In this document: positions 48,240 through 58,314 of the stretch, one piece after another | Numbering within the stretch: the first letter of the stretch is position 1 | Layout of the letters: the number at the start of each line of letters is the position of its first letter | Source: Gentiana macrophylla | Taxonomy: Eukaryota > Streptophyta > Magnoliopsida > Gentianales > Gentianaceae | Direction: 5' to 3' | NCBI GenBank assembly: GCA_026214975.1 | Contig: CM047807.1 | Span: 66,939,824-67,003,823, forward strand | Length of the DNA stretch: 64,000 nucleotides | Notes under the pieces: model-generated | The model's database searches: none | What the model was told of the DNA's origin: nothing | What the model saw: the letters and a program-made list of their open reading frames with translations, nothing else | Program-made: the position numbers and the translations under genes

Positions 48240-48390
48240 GACCAACCGAACTCTGCGGTTCGGTAGGGTGAGTTCCAAAATAAGATAGCTCGACCCGCCA
48301 TGTTCGGTAGGGTGAGTTCCAAATAAGATAGCTCAACCCACCTTGTTCGGTAGGGTGAGTTCCAAAATAAGATAGGTCATTTTGTAATTG
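48240..48390 (+). repeat. About 54-bp tandem repeat, three units
   Basis: GTTCGGTAGGGTGAGTTCC and AAATAAGATAG recur three times. A run of GAGAGCTC-type words follows to 48540. Confidence 0.85.
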
Positions 48391-48609
48391 GAATAAAATA
48401 CAATGAGGGCTTGTATCTGGAAAGCTTGTATTGAGAGAGCTCACTGATAGAGAGCTCGTAATTAGAGGTCTCGTTTAAAGAGCTAATACTGGAGAGCTTG
48501 AGAGCTCGGCTCGGATCTTGGAGCAAGAGAGCTCGTCCATTAGCCTGACCTGCAGAGCTCATGTTAAACTGTCTGTCCTGCAAACTTAGAGAGTTTGTCC
48601 TTTGCATCT

Positions 48610-49200
48610 TTCCGGGGATGATCAGGTATTTAAACGGACTCCGATCGGCTTGAAATTGGAGGGCTTGTTCGTCTCTCCTAATTCTTCAATCTGAACGGTG
48701 GAATTCTTGTTCCAACAGTGCAATCTCTAAGAATAAGCCTTCGATCTGACTGCTGCATTTTTTGGTGACTGCTGCATTTTTGGTGATGATCGGACATTTA
48801 AACGGACTCCGAACGGCACAAAATTTGGTGGGCTAGTTTTTTCCCTCCTTCTTCTTCAATATAAAAGTTGGAATTCTTGTTCCAACTGTGCAATCTCTGG
48901 CAATAAGCCTCCGATCTGGCTGTTGCATTTTTTGTGACTGCTGTGTTTTCGGTGATACCACAACAAATTTCCCACGATGATCGGATATCTAAACGGACTC
49001 CGATCAGCACGAAATTTGATGGTCTTGTTTGTCCTTCATTCTTATTCAATCTGAACGGTGGAATTCTTGTTCCAACGGTGCAATCTCTGGCAATAAGCCT
49101 CCGATCTGGTTGTTGCATTTTTTGTGACTGCTGCGTTTTTTGGGATACAGCAGCAACTTTCCGGCAACGATCGGACATTTAAACGGATCAGAGTACTTCA
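48610..49200 (+). repeat. 170-190-bp tandem repeat, three and a half units
   Basis: The recurring parts are GATCGGA, then TAAACGGACTCCGA, GGAATTCTTGTTCCAAC, GTGCAATCTCT, AATAAGCC and CGATCTG, then CTGCATTTTTTG. Starts lie near 48616, 48784, 48974 and 49164. Confidence 0.88.
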
Positions 49201-49329
49201 GGTAAGTGCTGAAAATAAAATTAAGGCAAGAGAACTTGCAAAAGTTTGCATATATTAAAACTTACAAAAAACTTGCAAAAACTTGCATATATTAAAACAT
49301 TGTACAAGAAAAAGTTGGAAGCTTTTCTC

Positions 49330-49840
49330 CAATGTCAACAGGACAGACTCCAAACTTTGAGCTCCGCATGTCAGACTCGAAAGCTTCGGCTGCAGGCCGG
49401 ACCCGAAAAGTTTTCTTAAGTCTGCTGGACAAACTTCAACTTTCAAAACTCCGCAGGTCGGACACAACAAAGTTTGCAGGTCAAACTCATCGAATTGAGC
49501 TCCGCAAATCGGACTCACCAAGTCAGCAGGACAGACAAAAGTATGAGCTCTCTAACTCAGCCTCCGTAAAGTTTGTAGACCAAATTTCCTTATTTCGTAG
49601 ATGAACTCCAACCGAGGTCTGTAGGTCGGACTCATCATAAATTAGTCCGCAGGATGGACTCGAGCAAGTCCGCACGACGGACGGAAATTCAGAGCACTAG
49701 ATTTCGGGCTCAATGCATTTGCATAGCTGAGCTCTGCAGGCCGGACTAACTCAAAACATCCAATTGACAGGTCAGACTCGTGCAAGTCCGCATGTCGGAT
49801 AAATTTTTCAGGCTCCAAATGTTAGGCTCGCTAACATTGT
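49330..49840 (-). repeat. Inverted copies of the GAGCTC/GCAGGTC repeat words
   Basis: The words GAGCTCYGCAGGYCGGACTC and GTCCGCAGGACGGAC recur here in the opposite orientation to 46368-48175, at irregular spacing. Confidence 0.75.
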
Positions 49841-50266
49841 GATGTAAACTTCCTAAGTCCCCAACGGTCCCAAGCTGAGCTACGTATGTTGGGCTCGTAA
49901 AAATACAATGAAGCATAAAAAAAATGCAAGTTCAAGATCCTAATAAGCATTAAGGGTTGAGTTCTGCCCAGACTCTATAGAAGGAGTAAGATTCGCCACA
50001 TAAGCATTGACCGGGGGCAGTTCGGCAAGAGCCCATGAAGCAGAATAAGCAGCCACAGAAGGCACTAAACAAAGAGATGTAGCAACGTTCTCAAAAACCG
50101 TTCCACTTCAGAAGACGTGGGCACGAATGACAGTGTCATAACAGTAACTCTGCCACCTTGCAGAGTGGTCATTACAAATTCTACAAATCTAGATGGCGGT
50201 GGGTTTTAGCAAAGACTCTGCAGATCCGACCTCACAATGAGTAGTTAAACCAGATCTGGGGGCTTA
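49841..50266 (+). other. Non-coding sequence before the 3' LTR, ending in a purine tract
   Basis: No ORF of note. GATCTGGGGGC at 50253-50263 is the likely polypurine tract. Confidence 0.55.
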
Positions 50267-51152
50267 TGACGAGGGTTGAACAGAGCCTCGCCATGTGTCA
50301 TCTCCTGATTGATCAAATAATAAATGAAGACATAGAAACTGCAACATTAAGGGCCAGGAGCCCTACTTATGCCTAAGGACGGACCTGAACCCCGGGTGGG
50401 AGGTCTTACCTGCTCTTCCGAACAAACACCACCGCAGGTCGGCTAGGTTGTTGGGGAGCTCGGGTCTACGTAGTACGGGCCGAGTCGTCCTGAAAGGGCT
50501 CAACGCAGGTCGGCCAGGTGCCATGCAATACGTTAATAAGCGGGTCTGAACCCTTCCGAAAGCGCGGACCAGCTATTTGGATGGGTCGGTCGTGACAGAA
50601 TGGCAGAGACAACCACAGAAGCTTGCCGCAGGACGGTTGATAGCTTCCCTTATGTAATATGTGCACATGTTCCTATATAATAGGATAAATATGGAAAGAA
50701 TCTCAAGTCATTAAGACTATGATCCATTATTCAAAATATCTGTAATTATCTCCTAAATTATAGGGATATACACGTAATAATCCTTAGGGACTAAGAATTA
50801 GAATCCTTGCCGGACAAGGCTTTGGACGAGAGTCCTCTATATAAACACCTCTATGGAACTACGGAGACTTGATTCCTGAAACATAACAGGATACGTAGGC
50901 AACTTGGGAAGATACCCAAGCTCAGTCTAAAAATCATCCAAAAAACCATCTCTCGTTCATATTACCCTAGATTAAACGGCCCGGATTTATTCATAGACGA
51001 GATCCAGCATCGTCAAGCGTCGATCCGATTGGATCAACCAAGGTATTCTCTTATCTACTTCTTTTATGCTTGTTGCTTAAACGAAGTCAATCTTGGGTAA
51101 AAAGGAAATACATTTTTTAATTCCGCTACGTTCCCGCGTAGATTTCCTAACA
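50267..51152 (+). repeat. LTR (3' LTR or solo) of the Gypsy derivative
   Basis: It runs from TGACGAGGG after the purine tract to CCTAACA. TCTATATAAA near 50836-50844 is the TATA box. Sequence after it (GACTTGATTCCT, AACAGGATACGTAGGCA) is shared with the fragment at 3030-3615. The end coincides exactly with the left edge of the fold-back at 51153. Confidence 0.7.
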
Positions 51153-51820
51153 GGTCTGAAGACTTGATCAGAGCAATGACTGCGGATCCGAATATGAGAT
51201 AACCGAACTATCCCATGAAGCTTTAAAAATACACCACAATTGTGTGGTTCGGAATATTTCCCATTGTTTTCACTCATATATGTATTTCCATCGGTTATTT
51301 GTTTGTGTAATCTTATCAATGACTTTTATCTTATATCTTAGTGATTTTGTAAGTGTAAGTATGTGTTAATCATAATATTGATCCTATTTAATTGAATAGA
51401 TCATTGTTCGGGTCAATTTTCTTATATAATCGAAAAAAAGAACAAGAAAGTTAGTAACACTATGAATCAGTCTTGGGGTATGCTTTTAAATACAAATGCT
51501 TCATGTATATAAGAAAATTTCTTGTAATTTTCTTCGTCCCAAGAGTGATTCATAGTGTTACTCACTTTCTTGTTCCTTTTTTCGATTATATAAGAAATTG
51601 ACCTGAACAATGATCTATTCAATTAAATAGGATCAATACTTTACACTTACAAAATCACTAAGATATAAGATAAAAGTCATTGATAACATTAAACAAACAA
51701 ATAACCGATGGAAATATTCCGACCCACACAATTGTGGTGTATTTTTAAAGCTTCATGGGATAGTTCTGTTATCTCTAATCTTCGGATCCGCTATCGTTGC
51801 TCTGATAAAGTCTTTAAACC
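51153..51820. mobile_element. Large fold-back (inverted-repeat) element
   Basis: Arms of about 300-325 bp (51153-51477 and 51539-51820) are inverted copies, with a loop near 60 bp. The outer ends are GGTCTGAAGACTT and AAGTCTTTAAACC. Inner arm words such as AACAAGAAAGT and ACTTTCTTGTT also pair. There is no ORF. No target duplication was identified, so a MITE, a fold-back transposon or a rearranged inverted duplication are all possible. A transcript would form a long dsRNA stem. Confidence 0.85.
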
Positions 51821-53259
51821 ATTGGCCGACTAATATTTTGCCTTTGATTCTCTTTGTAAATGGTACAACGAATCCTTTACTTCCTCATTTATTCCGCATT
51901 AAACAACACAACCATATCAATCCAAGGAGTCGGTAGCACAATCCAAAAAAAGTGGAATAGCTTGGAGATGACATGTAGGTGGATCATTACCTTTGTTTTT
52001 ATATTGGTAGACATTAGATAAATTTTTATTGCTAATTCAAAAGACATAAGATGGGAGAATAAATTCATCCAGTATTCCTCTCAGTTTCCATATCAATAAC
52101 GCGTTTTTAACCCAATTACCCGCTTTGAACCGCTCCAAACCCGCAAATGACCCGGTTAAAATAATTACAAAAAACAATCCCTAAGATCACATTATCCGAT
52201 TTGATATTGATTTTGATTTTTTGAAGATTTTCCGTTCACATTATTTGATTTATTTCTTTCCCAATATCAAATCTTTTTCAAAACTCGGTCTTTTAGCAAA
52301 AATAAGGGAGTATGGTGGCTTCTATCTCATGGTCAAAAGGACCAACGCCTCCTTCTTTTTTTCCATTTTTTTTTTCAAATTCCGGTTGCTGTGACGAAGA
52401 AGAAGAAAAGAGTGGAGATGATTGTTGTTGAATTGGTACAATTATTTACCATCAAAGCATGTTATGCATACGAAGAACAACATGGGTAGTATTCAATCTT
52501 AATCATAGATAATTTGAGAATATTGATCAAGTAAGCCCTTGAAAATTTTCAATTTTTTATCTCACCAAAATAGATTATTCAAGAACATTCAACTTCTTTT
52601 CTTCTCTAATTTTTGTTTGTCAACCTTTGACAATTGTCAGGCGGCAGAGGTATATGCGACATTTTTTCCCTCTCCATTTATGTATTTTTGGTTTTCAAAT
52701 GGGTAGAGGTGTGAGAAATTTTTGTGCTCATACAAATAGTCACGTCCATTATGTCATTTTTTATGCATTGCAGAATAACAATAACAATAGCAATTTCAAC
52801 TGTAATGGTTCTTTATGGTTGGCAGACGGTCAATATCATTCTGATTTCACTTAATGCAATGGCTTTTTGTTTTGTTTTGGAAGTAATATGCTATTCGATG
52901 TGTTAATTGTCGGTCGTGCGCACTAGCGTTTTGAGTTGGGATTCTTCTACTTTATTTCATTTGAAATTTGGAATTGTTGATTTTGTCCAACATCATGTTA
53001 GCCCCTCTTTTTCATTTTGCTCTCAACTAATTTATGATATAGGATTGTATGCGTTTTCGAATTTATTTTGAATTTTACTTGAAACTTTATACATTAATTG
53101 AAATGATCAGATTGTAATCTTCTTACCATCATTTGGTATTCATTTTTCTTTTCTTTGATTCAATTTTCCCTAAATTAGTGTTAAAGGCTCTTTCCGATAT
53201 ATTTAAGTTTCTTTCATACAGTTTAGAACCAATCATCGATGTTGAATTTATTTAACGTT
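51821..53259. other. AT-rich region, no gene identified
   Basis: Short ORFs (52627-52854, 52724-52906) lack any family resemblance and codon structure typical of exons. CCC-rich GACCC words around 52110-52160 echo those at 57296-57350. It may be promoter or intron DNA of an unrecognised gene. Confidence 0.35.
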
Positions 53260-53830
53260 AAAATATGTTTCCCATTTTATTTGCAACCAAAAATTTAAAA
53301 CCGGAAAGTATCAACAAATAAAAAAACCGACCCCTCCCCAAATAAATACATTTATCCCATTTCCACAAAATCTGGAAAATTTCAACAAAATAAAAAAAAC
53401 TGCAAACTCTCAACAAAATAAAATAAATTAAAAAAACCGGCAGAATCTCAACAAAATGAAGAAGAAAAAAAAAGCAAAACAAAAAATTTACAAGAAAAAA
53501 AACCCTTCCCAATTCCTCACGTTGACCCAATTTCCATGATCTCATTACCACACATTATGGAAAAATCAAAAAAATGAAAATAAACCACAAAAAAAAAACT
53601 GGAAAATCTCAACAAATTAAAAAAAACTGCCCCCTCCCCAAATAAACACATTTATCCCATCTACACAGAATCCGGAAAATCTCATCAAAATAAAAACAAA
53701 AAATACAAAATATCAACAAATAAAAAAACAAAACCAAAAAAAAAATCGTCCCCTTCCCATTCCCACACTTAATAAATACAAACAAAAAAACTGCTAGATC
53801 TCAGCAAAAAAAAAAAAGAAAAAAACCTTC
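53260..53830. repeat. A-rich repeats with a roughly 300-bp direct duplication
   Basis: CAACAAAATAAAAAAA words recur throughout. CCCCTCCCCAAATAAA followed by ACATTTATCCCAT appears near 53331 and again near 53631, about 300 bp apart with moderate divergence. Confidence 0.75.
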
Positions 53831-56310
53831 CGTTATAAACAATAAATGTTAAATTTTTTACGAGTTTAATATTCTAACATTAAATGGTAATATTTAAAAA
53901 ATAATAAATTAAATTTACCAATGAATGAAAAATATTCTAACATTAAATTACTTTATGAAAAATATTAAACTCAAATATTCCATTTAGTTCGACATATTCA
54001 ACATTAAATACATCCCTTATAAATTAGTAATCACACAATAATGTGAAATATTCTTACATTTATGGCATTTAATGGAAATATTTTTTCATTAAAGTATAGT
54101 ATTTGAAAAATGATAAATACAGTTTTACCAATTAGTGTAAAATATTCTAACATTAAATTACACTTCGAAAAGTATCTAAACTCAAATATACCATTAAATG
54201 CGAAATATACATACATTAAATACATGTCTTATAAATATTCTAACATTTAAAGTGAAATATTTAACCAGTTTAATATTCTAACATTATATTTTAATATTTA
54301 AAAAATAATAAATTCAATTTTACCAATGAATGAAAAATATTCTAACACTAAATTACATTTTGAAAAATAGCTAAACTCAAATATGTCTGTTCAGCCATTA
54401 AATAAATCCCTTATAAGTTAGTCATCCCAGAATAATGTGAAATATTCTTAAATTTATGTCACTTAATGTGAAATATTTTTTCACTATACGAAATTTGATT
54501 TTATATTAAATATCATCTCACTCCAATCACACTACTTACACATCACTGTAATTACAAAATTTTACTTTTTAAAATTTGATTTTCTAATAAATAATTTCTC
54601 TCTCCAATTACACTATAAAGTTCACACTTATTACAAAATTTGATTTTGTGAAAATTGATTTTTTTAATAATTAAGTTATCTCTCCAATCACACTAATTAC
54701 AAAATTTAAATTTTTATAATTTGATTTTCGTAATAAATAACCTCTTTCTCCAATCACACTATAAAGTTCACACTTATTACAAAAATTGATTTTGTCAAAA
54801 TTGATTTTTCTAATAATTAAGTTATCTCTCCAATCACACTAATTACAAAATTTAAATTTTTATAATTTGATTTTCGTAATAAATAACCTCTTTCTCCAAT
54901 CACACTAATTATGGTTCACACGAATTACAAAATCAGACTTTCTAAAATTTGATTTTCTAATTATATAGCATCGTTAATAGACAAATACGATTATAATAAT
55001 ATTTATAGTATACAATAGTTGATTGAAATCATAATGCATCATAATTAATAGAAAAATACGAAAAAAATAAATATGAAAAAAATTCAAATATGCCCTAATT
55101 ACAAATTTTGATTTTTTACTATATAACCTGTCACACAAATCACACTGCTTACACTTCACAATAATTATAAAATATGACTTTTTAAAATTTGATTTTCCTA
55201 ATAAATAACCTCTCTCTCCAATAACACTATTTACAGTTCACACTTATTACAAAATTTGACTTTATCAAATTTGATTTCCTAATAAATAACCTCTCTCCAA
55301 TCACAGTTTTTTATTTTTTTAAAGTATCCGGGTTTTCTTATGCAGCTAGATAATGGGAAATTAGCATATTGAGGGAATTAGTGTTATTTAATTTATTTTA
55401 AATTAGGTGTAATATAGTACATAATAATTGATTAAATTCAGAATCCATTATAATTATTAGTCATCCTAATTAATTAAAAATATTCTTGAATTTATGGAAT
55501 TTAATGCGAAATGTCCTATTAAGTTATAATATTTAAAATAATTATAACTTTAATTTTACCAATCAATGGGAAATATTCTAACATTAGACTACATTTTGAT
55601 AAATATCTAAATTTAAATATATCATTTAATGTGAAATATTTATGCATTAAATTTTAATATATAAAAAATGATAAATTCAATTTTACCAGTTAATGAAAAT
55701 TATTCCAACATTAAATAACATTTCGAAAAATATATAAACTCAATTATGCCATTTAATGCGAAGCATGTAGACATTAAATACATCCTTATAATGATAAAAA
55801 TTCTCTCATTAAATACATTCTTATAAATTAGTCAACCCAATTAATGAGAAACATTTTTTAAGTTATGGCACTTATAATATAGTATATATTGATGGATTAA
55901 AATCAGAATCGATCAGAATTGTTAGTCATTCCGATTAATTATAAATATTCTTGAATTTATGGCATTTAATGAGAAATATCATATTAAGTTATAATATTTT
56001 AAAAAATGATAATTTTAATTTTACCAATCAATGCAAAATATTCTAACATTAGATTAAATTTTGAAAAATATCTAAACTTAAATACATCATTTAATGCAAA
56101 ATATTTATGCATTTTATTTTAATAGTTAAAAAATGATAAATTCAATTTTACCAGTTAATGAAAAATATTCCAACATTATTACGTTTCAAAAAACATATAA
56201 ACTCAAATATGTTATTTAATGCGAAACATCTAGACATTAAATACATTCTTTATAAATTAGCCGCCCCAATTAATGTCAAATATTCTTACATTAAATTACA
56301 TTTTTGAATA
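53831..56310. repeat. AT-rich degenerate minisatellite complex
   Basis: Two interleaved families. One has words AATATTCTAACATTAAATTAC, ATATCTAAACTCAAATAT and ATTTAATGCGAAATAT, recurring about seven times in 53880-54450 and 55500-56290. The other has CTCTCCAATCACACTA, CACACTTATTACAAAATTTGA and TAATAAATAACCTCT, recurring at 54530-55310; its best pair is 146 bp apart (54651 and 54797). No coding content. Confidence 0.8.
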
Positions 56311-56317
56311 TAAGCTA

Positions 56318-56712
56318 GGTAAGATGAGGTAGGGTAGGTTGGGGTAAGGTATGGTATGGTGGGTGATGGGGCAATAGAGTAGTTGGTGGGTTAATGAAGG
56401 TAGGTAGCGTATGGTAGTGAGATAGGGTAGGGGATAGGGTGGCATGGTAGTAAGGTTACATAAGGTAAGATGGAGTGGTGGGTAGGGTAGGGTAAGAGGT
56501 GATGGTGGGTAATGTAGGGTAGGGTAGGGTGAAAAGTTGGTAAGGTATGGTAGGGTACGGTAGAGTAGGGTAGGGTGGGGTGGTTGGTAAGGTAAGGCAA
56601 GTTGGTGTGGTGGGTAAGGTAGGGTAGAATGGAATGGTGGGTAGGGTAGGGCAGGTTGGGGTAGAAATGGGTGGAAAGACTGGTAGGGTGCGACGGGGTG
56701 TGGCGTAGGTTT
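56318..56712. repeat. GGGTA-rich minisatellite
   Basis: Plus-strand GGTAGGGTAGGGT-type sequence with short GGTGGG interruptions, about 400 bp. It produces Pro/Tyr-rich open frames on the minus strand that are artefacts of low complexity. It is not the plant telomere repeat TTTAGGG. Confidence 0.88.
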
Positions 56713-56799
56713 AACCCCGCCCCTTTCACCAGATCCTACCATATAAACCATACCATACTCTATTTCACCCAACCTTAATTCACTACTTTGCCTCGCTTC

Positions 56800-57227
56800 A
56801 TCACTCAACGCGTCATATTTTATAAAATTTGTTTCATTTCATTCTTTCAGATTCGTGACGTAGTAATGTAATTAATCTATTCCATTCCATTTCATTTATT
56901 TCATATTATTTTATTCCATTTCATTCATTCGAATAAACACGCTAATAAAGTCTTTTTTTTCATCCTTCAAAAAAATCTTTTAAATGCTAAAGTTAAGTAA
57001 ATATAACCACAATTATTGGATCATTATAACTTTTTGATATGTTGTGTTGTTTGTCTTCGACTCTATATGATGCGAGGAAACGTATATAAATCTTAAATAA
57101 AATAATTTAAATAGATAGCATTCAAATAAGTCTGAAGGTCTTTGTTTTTAGTTGATATTATGCGATATTAATTGAATTTAATCACATCGTTATACATAAG
57201 ATCTCGCAATGACTTGAGTTTTAATCT
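56800..57227. other. AT-rich intergenic DNA
   Basis: TTCATTTCATTC-type simple repeats at 56820-56935, otherwise featureless. Confidence 0.4.
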
Positions 57228-57228
57228 A

Positions 57229-57276
<48 letters not shown>
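57228..57276. repeat. (AT)n microsatellite, about 24 units
   Basis: A pure TA/AT run. A similar one lies at about 60837-60869. Confidence 0.9.
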
Positions 57277-57280
<4 letters not shown>

Positions 57281-57358
57281 GAAAAACTGTCAATTGACCC
57301 AATTAGGCCAATTGACCCGGAAAATGACCCGCTTCACTCCCATCAGACCCGTCCTCTT

Positions 57359-57367
57359 CATAAATAC
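57359..57367 (+). promoter_or_regulatory. Possible TATA box of hypothetical gene
   Basis: CATAAATAC is followed by CT-rich sequence typical of a plant 5' UTR and by ATGs at 57430 and 57519. Suggestive only. Confidence 0.4.
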
Positions 57368-57518
57368 TTCCCCACCTCTTCTCCCGTAACTTCCTCCACT
57401 CCCCTCAATTTCCCCCGCTTCCCTTCATCATGTTTCCCGTCGGTTTCACTGCACATTTAGAAGTCGAACTCCCACATTCTCCCACGATTGACGACTACTC
57501 TCCCCTCAAGAAGTCAAA

Positions 57519-58314
57519 ATGAAACTGCATTTATTTCCTATACCTATTTCTCTTTCAAAATTGTATCAGCAGCTTCATGAGACAACGAATTCGGTTGCGT
57601 TGAATCTGGAGGTCGAAGCGGTGGATTTTGAGTCAAAGGACGACGATTTGATGGATGAACATGTCAATGCCACGATTAAGAGGATGAGACAACGAATTCG
57701 GTTGCGTTGAATCTGGAGGTCGAAGCGGAGGATTTTGAGTCAAAGGACGACGATTTGATGGATGAACATGTCGATGCCACGATTAAGAGGATGAGACAAC
57801 GAATTCGGTTGCGTTGAATCTGGAGGTCGAAGCGGAGGATTTTGAGTCAAAGGACGATGATTTGATGGATGAACATGTCGATGCCACGATTAAGAGAAGG
57901 CTGCCCCAAATGCTTGATTATTTCGGTGCTTACACTCTCACTTCAATGGCGGTCCAGACTCGAAAGATAAAAGTGAGGTTTTTTTTTTTACTTCGTCTGT
58001 TCAACTTCAGCTTCAAAAAAAATAAAAAAACAAATTGCGAAATCAGAATTAGTTATTTGGTATCTTATAGGATTCTTTTGTTGTGGTGTGAATTCATAGT
58101 TTAGGGTTTTATGCATTTCCCTGTTTTTTTTTATGCTCCAGATTACGGGACTGAGAATAGGAAATTGGTGTTATGTTTTCGGGCATTAAAGCTGAAGGAG
58201 AGGAATCAAGATTGGGCTGTACCTTTCTTCAACAAACACAACAAACAGAAGCTGAACAAAAACAAAAGCAGGTATTTTTTTAATCTCCCTTTTCTGGGTT
58301 TTTGTGAAGGCTGA
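57519..58314 (+). pseudogene. Hypothetical gene, first exon disrupted by a 107-bp triplication
   Basis: The frame from 57519 (MKLHLFPIPISLSKLYQQLH) reads into EVEAVDFESKDDDLMDEH, then stops in the second copy of a 107-bp repeat. The third copy re-opens from 57814 and continues as RRLPQMLDYFGAYTLTSMAV to RKIK before a donor-like GTGAGG at 57972. A possible next exon lies at 58141-58270 (DYGTENRKLVLCFRALKLKE), ending at CAG before GTATTT. An alternative upstream ATG at 57430 reads 30 codons (MFPVGFTAHLEVELPHSPTI) and stops. I do not recognise the family. Because 107 is not a multiple of three, each extra copy shifts the frame. Confidence 0.45.
57577..57897 (+). repeat. 107-bp direct repeat, three copies
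   Basis: Copies start at 57577, 57684 and 57791, each with ATGAGACAACGAATTCGG and GATGAACATGTC. They are nearly identical (single-base differences), so the expansion is recent. Confidence 0.95.

Larger units (their letters stand above)
45350..51152 (+). mobile_element. Decayed Gypsy derivative rich in tandem repeats, with 3' LTR
   Basis: The element is inferred from an N-terminal ORF resembling the putative gypsy-type transposon domain (PF04195), large tandem-repeat blocks, a purine tract GATCTGGGGGC at 50253-50263 and an LTR at 50267-51152 ending CCTAACA. No 5' LTR, primer site, RT or integrase was found. The layout recalls Tat-lineage or other large non-autonomous Gypsy derivatives, but that lineage call is inference. 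The left edge is arbitrary. Confidence 0.6.

Noticed and set aside
3030..51152. One giant Gypsy element bounded by the LTR-like sequences at 3030 and 50267.
   Set aside because: The two LTRs are too diverged, the left one has no internal primer site beside it, and host pseudogene sequence lies between.
52627..52906. Two overlapping ORFs as a small gene.
   Set aside because: No recognisable motifs, no clear splice or promoter context, and the surrounding DNA is AT-rich and repetitive.
56318..56712. Interstitial telomere.
   Set aside because: The unit is GGGTA-like with irregular insertions, not TTTAGGG.
56296..56808. Pro/Tyr-rich 170-residue ORF on the minus strand.
   Set aside because: It is a translation of the GGGTA minisatellite; overlapping frames give equally repetitive products.
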